36,605 nucleotides of DNA from Betaproteobacteria bacterium (lineage in GTDB: Bacteria > Pseudomonadota > Gammaproteobacteria > Burkholderiales > SG8-41), in assembly GCA_900299145.1 (NCBI GenBank), contig OMIN01000080.1:1-36605 (forward strand), written 5' to 3'. This document shows positions 33,463 through 36,605 of this stretch, piece after piece. Within the stretch, counting starts at the first letter, position 1. Each line of letters opens with the position of its first letter. The position numbers and the translations under genes are program-made. A model generated the notes under the pieces. The model was not told where the DNA came from. It saw nothing but the letters and a program-made list of their open reading frames with translations, and searched no databases.

Positions 33463-33470
33463 AGTATACT
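33463..33470. promoter_or_regulatory. Palindromic -10 shared by divergent genes
   Basis: AGTATACT is its own reverse complement, so a TATACT -10 hexamer is present on both strands. It lies 26 nt before the Bug ATG (33496) and 30 nt before the dehydrogenase ATG (33433). -35 elements are not clear. Confidence 0.5.
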
Positions 33471-33495
33471 GGCTCGCCCACAACGGAGGAAACCT

Positions 33496-34464
33496 ATGCC
33501 CGCGCTCTTTCGCACCCCGCTTTGCATCGCACTGCTGCTCACGGCCCACGGAGCCTGCGCACAGGCGTACCCCACCAAACCCGTGCGCCTGATCGTCCCC
33601 TTCCCGCCCGGCGGCGGCGTTGATTTTGTCGGCCGCGTGGTTGGTCAGAAACTCACCGAGCGCCTCGGCCAGCAATTTGCCATCGACAACCGCGCCGGCG
33701 CCAACGGCATCGTCGGCCTGCAGGCGCTGATGGCTTCGCCGCCGGACGGCTACACAATCGCCGCAGTTTCCGCCGGGCCGCTGGCATGCAACCCGCACCT
33801 GTATTCCAAATTGCCGTACGACACGCTGCGCGATTTCACACCGATTGCCAACATGATCAACTTCCCGCTGATGCTGGTGGCGCACCCCTCGCTGCCGGTG
33901 AAAAACGTGAAGGAACTGATTGATCTCGCGAAAGCCAAGCCCGGTGAAATCACCTATTCGCATCCCGGCGTGGGCAACACCGGCCACATCGCTGGCGAGT
34001 TACTCAATGCAGTGGGCAAAGTCAAAACCACCGGCATTCCCTATAAAGGCACGGCGCCGTCGGTGATCGCCGTGCTGTCCGGTGAAGCGCAACTCACCTA
34101 TAGCAGCATCCCCACCGCGCTGCCTTACATCCGAGCCGGGCGGCTACGCGCGCTGGGTGTCGGCAACGCCAAGCGCATGCCCTCGCTGCCGGAGTTCCCC
34201 ACCGTCGCTGAAGCCGGCCTGCCAGGCTACGAAGCGTATGCGTGGGGCGGCATGCTGGGCCCGGCCAAAATGCCGGTGGACATCGTCAACCGCCTGTCGC
34301 GCGAAATTGTGGCCAGCATCAACAGCAAAGATGTCACAGACCGCATGCTCAACGAAGGCACCGTGCCTACGCCGTCGTCGCCCGAGGAATTCGCCGCGTA
34401 CATCAAATCGGAAATCCAGAAATGGGGCGTGGTGATTCGTGGGGCGAATATACGGGTGGAGTGA
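33496..34464 (+). CDS. Bug-family solute-binding protein
   Basis: The 322-residue product has a signal peptide ending HGACAQA. Bug segments are YPTKPVRLIVPFPPGGGVDF, AIDNRAGANGIVG, DGYTIAAVSAG, LPYDTLRDFTPI, YSHPGVGNTGHI, TGIPYKGTAPS (Ile where neighbours have Val or His-Val), LRALGVGNAKR and FPTVAEAGLPGYE. It ends with GANIRVE. The ribosome site GGAGG at 33485-33489 lies 6 nt before the ATG. It diverges from the isocitrate/isopropylmalate dehydrogenase-family gene, with which it probably shares a regulatory region. Co-regulated uptake and oxidation of a hydroxy-acid is a reasonable inference. Confidence 0.95.
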   Translation: MPALFRTPLCIALLLTAHGACAQAYPTKPVRLIVPFPPGGGVDFVGRVVGQKLTERLGQQFAIDNRAGANGIVGLQALMASPPDGYTIAAVSAGPLACNPHLYSKLPYDTLRDFTPIANMINFPLMLVAHPSLPVKNVKELIDLAKAKPGEITYSHPGVGNTGHIAGELLNAVGKVKTTGIPYKGTAPSVIAVLSGEAQLTYSSIPTALPYIRAGRLRALGVGNAKRMPSLPEFPTVAEAGLPGYEAYAWGGMLGPAKMPVDIVNRLSREIVASINSKDVTDRMLNEGTVPTPSSPEEFAAYIKSEIQKWGVVIRGANIRVE

Positions 34465-34524
34465 CGAGTAGCTTTGTCTGCAATGTCTATCTCGCAACTC
34501 TCGCAAAATCGATACATCAACCCT

Positions 34525-34604
34525 GTCGTTCCCGCGAAGGCGGGAACCCATAACACAGGTTGTATCGCAATCGCCCTATGGATTCCCGCCTTCGCGGGAA
34601 TGAC
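34525..34604. repeat. REP/BIME-like paired palindrome element
   Basis: Arms GTCGTTCCCGCGAAGGCGGG and its inverted partner GATTCCCGCCTTCGCGGGAA...TGAC flank AACCCATAACACAG, which is shared with 31751-31831. It lies in the gene-free stretch 34465-34820, which otherwise holds repeat copy K and an inverted repeat at 34703-34762. Confidence 0.82.
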
Positions 34605-34662
34605 GGGGGTTAGATTGTCAGCAAACGGACATTGATCAAGTAAGGCCGAGAAACAATTCGTT

Positions 34663-34690
34663 GAAAATATAAATTAAATCAAATAGTTAA
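34663..34690 (-). repeat. AT-rich dispersed repeat, copy K (degenerate)
   Basis: On the minus strand it begins AACTATTTGATTTAATTTAT, matching the family's left half and AT-rich character. The right half has diverged. Confidence 0.45.
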
Positions 34691-34702
34691 ATACCGTTTG
34701 CC

Positions 34703-34762
34703 GTAGGGTACGCATGATGCACGAGACCAATTACATAGCGCGTTAGTGCTATGCGCACCTAC
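34703..34762. repeat. Imperfect inverted repeat upstream of the DapA-family gene
   Basis: GTAGGGTACGCA (34703-34714) is inversely repeated as TGCGCACCTAC (34752-34762), with an inner CATAGC...GCTATG pair (34734-34753). It resembles a decayed REP-like palindrome of the GTAGGGTGCGC type; an operator role is also possible. Confidence 0.5.
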
Positions 34763-34820
34763 CGATCTGATATTCTTCACCAGTCAAATTTCATTCTAAC
34801 CAACACCCCCAGGAGCCCCC

Positions 34821-35828
34821 ATGAAATACAAAAAGAACGAAGCCAAGGAAGCCGCCAAGGAAATGCTGCGTGGCGTGTGGACGGCACTGCCGACGAACTT
34901 TATCGATGCCGAGCGGCTGGACGAAAAAGGCATCGCGTTCAATCTGGAGCACTCGATCACGCATCTGAAAATCGACGGCCACTATTGCATCGGTAACGTC
35001 GGTGAATTCTGGGCGATGACCAACGAAGAGCGCATGCGCGTCGCTGAAATCAACGTCGACGTCAACAAGGGCCGCGTGCCGCTGATCGCCGGCTGCCATC
35101 ACCAAAACCCGGCCGAGGCTGCCAAGCTCGCCAGGCACGCGCAGGATATCGGCATCGATTTCGTCATCATCCTCACGCCCTACATGGCCGCGCGCGGCGA
35201 CGATGCCGTTTACGACTACTACAAGTTAGTCGCGGATCGCGTGGATATCGGCATCTGTTTATTCAACACCAATCAGGGTCACTCGCTCTCGCCGAAGCTC
35301 GCGCAGCGTCTCGCCACCATCCCCAACATCTGCGGCTACAAGCAGGGCGTGTCGGGCATGGCGTTTGCCACCACCCTGCGTGAAACCGTTGGCCAGCAAA
35401 TCGAAGTCAGCGTTGCCGAAGAAGCGCCGTGGCTCTACAACATCGCCATCTGCGGCGACCACTGGCTGCTCAACTACTGCCCGCATCTGTATCAAGTGCC
35501 CGGCTACCTGCCCGTGCGCGACTACACCCTCGCTGCGCAGGCTGGCGATTTCAATAAAGCCGTCGAAATCTGCAAAAGCATCAACCCGCTGCGCTCCACA
35601 CTCGGTCGCTGGATCCCCGGCTACGGCAGCAGCACCAAAATGGCCATCGCCGAGCAAAAATACTGGATGGAACTCGTCGGCATGGTGGGTGGCCCGGTGC
35701 GCGCACCGTGCGCCGAGATGACGGAAGAAAACAAAAAGCTGATGAAGGCTGATCTTGAGGCAACTGGCTTGATTGCCAAGGCCAAGGCCGGGTTGGCTGC
35801 GGCTGCGCCGCAGAAGAGGGCGGCGTAA
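34821..35828 (+). CDS. DapA (dihydrodipicolinate synthase) family class I aldolase/lyase
   Basis: The 335-residue product fits the DapA/NAL superfamily (PF00701), which uses a Schiff-base lysine in a TIM barrel. The lysine is Lys174 in ICGYKQG, and the substrate loop GxxGE appears as GNVGEF (58-63). The YNVPxRTG segment that holds the catalytic Tyr and carboxylate-binding Arg in true DHDPS reads LFNTNQGHS (147-155). Both residues are therefore missing and a different reaction is likely. Family members include sugar-acid dehydratases and aldolases. AGGAG lies 5 nt before the ATG. It follows the Bug gene after a 356-nt gap rich in repeats, so it is probably a separate transcript. Confidence 0.9.
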   Translation: MKYKKNEAKEAAKEMLRGVWTALPTNFIDAERLDEKGIAFNLEHSITHLKIDGHYCIGNVGEFWAMTNEERMRVAEINVDVNKGRVPLIAGCHHQNPAEAAKLARHAQDIGIDFVIILTPYMAARGDDAVYDYYKLVADRVDIGICLFNTNQGHSLSPKLAQRLATIPNICGYKQGVSGMAFATTLRETVGQQIEVSVAEEAPWLYNIAICGDHWLLNYCPHLYQVPGYLPVRDYTLAAQAGDFNKAVEICKSINPLRSTLGRWIPGYGSSTKMAIAEQKYWMELVGMVGGPVRAPCAEMTEENKKLMKADLEATGLIAKAKAGLAAAAPQKRAA

Positions 35829-35840
35829 GTTTTTCGATTT

Positions 35841-35880
35841 TCGTAGGGCGTCAATACGAGAAGCGCAATGCGCCCTACGA
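35841..35880. repeat. REP-like hairpin
   Basis: TCGTAGGGCG and CGCCCTACGA form a perfect 10-bp stem around a 20-nt loop. It has no T-run, so it is more a REP-type palindrome than an intrinsic terminator. It follows the DapA-family gene. Confidence 0.65.
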
Positions 35881-35915
35881 GCCCGATGGTGTCCGTATTC
35901 TCTTAGGAGCAATCA

Positions 35916-36512
35916 ATGGACTTCAATACACCTGCTGCACTGTGGAGCATCTTCTTTCTGACCATCGCCACATCATTTTTCGTGCCATATTTTTTTGTTA
36001 AGTATTGGTTGGCCGACAAAATCAAGAATTTTTCGAGAGATTACAAACTTCCTGCATGTGACGATCTACTAAAGTTGACCGGCACAGATGGTCTGAAGAA
36101 TAATGGTGCGGTTTTGGCTTCAGAAATTTGCAAGCGCGGCAACACGAGTTTAGCGGTGGTTGGAGAATTCACGGAGTACCACTATTTCGCGTTAATTGGC
36201 GCAATAGTTCCAGCAGTCTTAGGGGGAGCGGCAGCTTTCCTGGTTGCCGATGGCGGCTGGAGCAATGCGAATGCTGCCCTTCGAGGAATGTTCCTCGGAT
36301 CAGCGTCAGCATTGGCCCTATGGCTAACTATGATTCAAGTATTCAGATACTCCGATACGATAGCAAAGCACGAATCAATTTACACGTTGTGTGCAAACCT
36401 GCTGTCCGACTTAGTCGCAGTACTTAGTTGCCCCCCGAAGCTTGGAAGAAACGGAAAGGAGTTCTATCTAGAAGCATATCTACAAGGGGTCTTAGGAAGC
36501 AAACTGGGTTAA
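35916..36512 (+). CDS. Hypothetical membrane protein (possibly foreign)
   Basis: The 198-residue product has an N-terminal hydrophobic segment (about 9-29), a soluble part with charged residues, then two more hydrophobic segments (about 90-112 YHYFALIGAIVPAVLGGAAAFLV and 122-140). I do not recognise the family. AGGAG lies about 9 nt before the ATG. Base composition and codon use are visibly more AT-rich than its neighbours (many TTT, AAA and AAT codons), suggesting recent acquisition. The stop TAA overlaps the stop of the IS1595-type transposase on the other strand by 4 nt. It may be an IS passenger gene or a gene abutted or truncated by the insertion. Confidence 0.7.
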   Translation: MDFNTPAALWSIFFLTIATSFFVPYFFVKYWLADKIKNFSRDYKLPACDDLLKLTGTDGLKNNGAVLASEICKRGNTSLAVVGEFTEYHYFALIGAIVPAVLGGAAAFLVADGGWSNANAALRGMFLGSASALALWLTMIQVFRYSDTIAKHESIYTLCANLLSDLVAVLSCPPKLGRNGKEFYLEAYLQGVLGSKLG

Positions 36513-36604
36513 AGAGGTTGCATTCTGAGTAACTTTAACAGGACGGTATAGAGATTGTCGTGCCGGTGGTTGAAACGAAACTCGGTTTCCTTCAAGTGCA
36601 AGGC
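36509..36604 (-). CDS. IS1595-family transposase, C-terminal fragment (cut by window edge)
   Basis: The minus strand encodes 31 residues and a TAA stop. The sequence includes LHLKETEFRFNHRHDNLY and continues to LLRMQPL. The LKExEFRFNHRxxN tail is, as I recall, characteristic of the C-terminal end of ISXO2-like / IS1595-family DDE transposases (PF12762). The rest of the gene lies beyond the window. The expected IS terminus would be to the left of the stop, within or beyond the 3' part of the gene at 35916-36512; I cannot identify its inverted repeat. Confidence 0.75.
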   Translation of the reverse strand, partial: ALHLKETEFRFNHRHDNLYTVLLKLLRMQPL

Positions 36605-36605
36605 A

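Noticed and set aside
32402-33592. Long plus-strand frame (396 codons) opposite the dehydrogenase gene
   Set aside because: His/Arg-rich shadow with no motifs, and it would overlap the Bug gene start.
34751-34996. Short frame in the gap before the DapA-family gene
   Set aside because: Runs out of frame into the real gene and has no ribosome site or motif.
35841-35880. Intrinsic terminator after the DapA-family gene
   Set aside because: Good stem but a 20-nt loop and no T-tract; kept as a REP-like hairpin.

Overview
The window is GC-rich chromosomal DNA that looks like Betaproteobacteria, most likely an environmental (possibly uncultured) Burkholderiales lineage. The main reason is the density of Bug (TctC-like) periplasmic solute-binding genes: ten in 36.6 kb, with no TctA or TctB membrane subunit present. 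Such hyper-expansion is a known trait of Burkholderiales such as Bordetella and Cupriavidus. I saw no rRNA, tRNA, CRISPR array or phage genes.

Layout. 239-2797 (minus): an operon of amidohydrolase, YtkA/FixH-like protein and di-heme cytochrome c peroxidase. 2976-3614 (plus): a NIPSNAP protein ending at a strong bidirectional terminator. 3725-6981 (minus): two Bug genes and a cyclase-family hydrolase. 7105-11376 (plus): a methyltransferase, a flavin reductase and two Bug genes. 11402-16651 (minus): Bug, pirin, acyl-CoA ligase, amidohydrolase and a membrane protein. 16761-17927 (plus): an MFS transporter. 17949-27481 (minus): a long co-directional run of sulfatase, two Bugs, small membrane protein, lipoprotein alpha/beta hydrolase, LutA-like Fe-S protein, Ldh-family oxidoreductase, DEDDh exonuclease, PanE-like reductase and a Bug-like protein without a signal peptide. 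27653-28624 (minus): a TctC-like Bug. 28675-31693 (plus): small membrane protein, second sulfatase, enolase-superfamily enzyme. 31963-33433 (minus): a small exported protein and an isocitrate/isopropylmalate dehydrogenase-family enzyme. 33496-35828 (plus): Bug and a DapA-family protein. The right edge has a lower-GC membrane-protein gene that converges on the 3' end of an IS1595-family transposase cut by the window boundary.

How the genes fit together. Most of the window reads as catabolic modules: an exported binding protein captures an organic acid, and adjacent cytoplasmic enzymes (sulfatase, CoA ligase, enolase-superfamily dehydratase, DapA-type lyase, decarboxylating dehydrogenase, Ldh/LutA oxidoreductases) process it. 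The transport membrane partners must be encoded elsewhere. Substrates cannot be read from sequence.

The most unusual feature is a dispersed AT-rich repeat of about 27 nt with core TATTTGTTTTTATTGA. It has about ten full, partial or degenerate copies on both strands. One lies in frame inside the LutA-like gene, one encodes most of a Bug signal peptide, and one supplies the stop codons of two convergent genes. Ordinary GC-rich paired-palindrome (REP/BIME-like) elements also occur at four or more sites.
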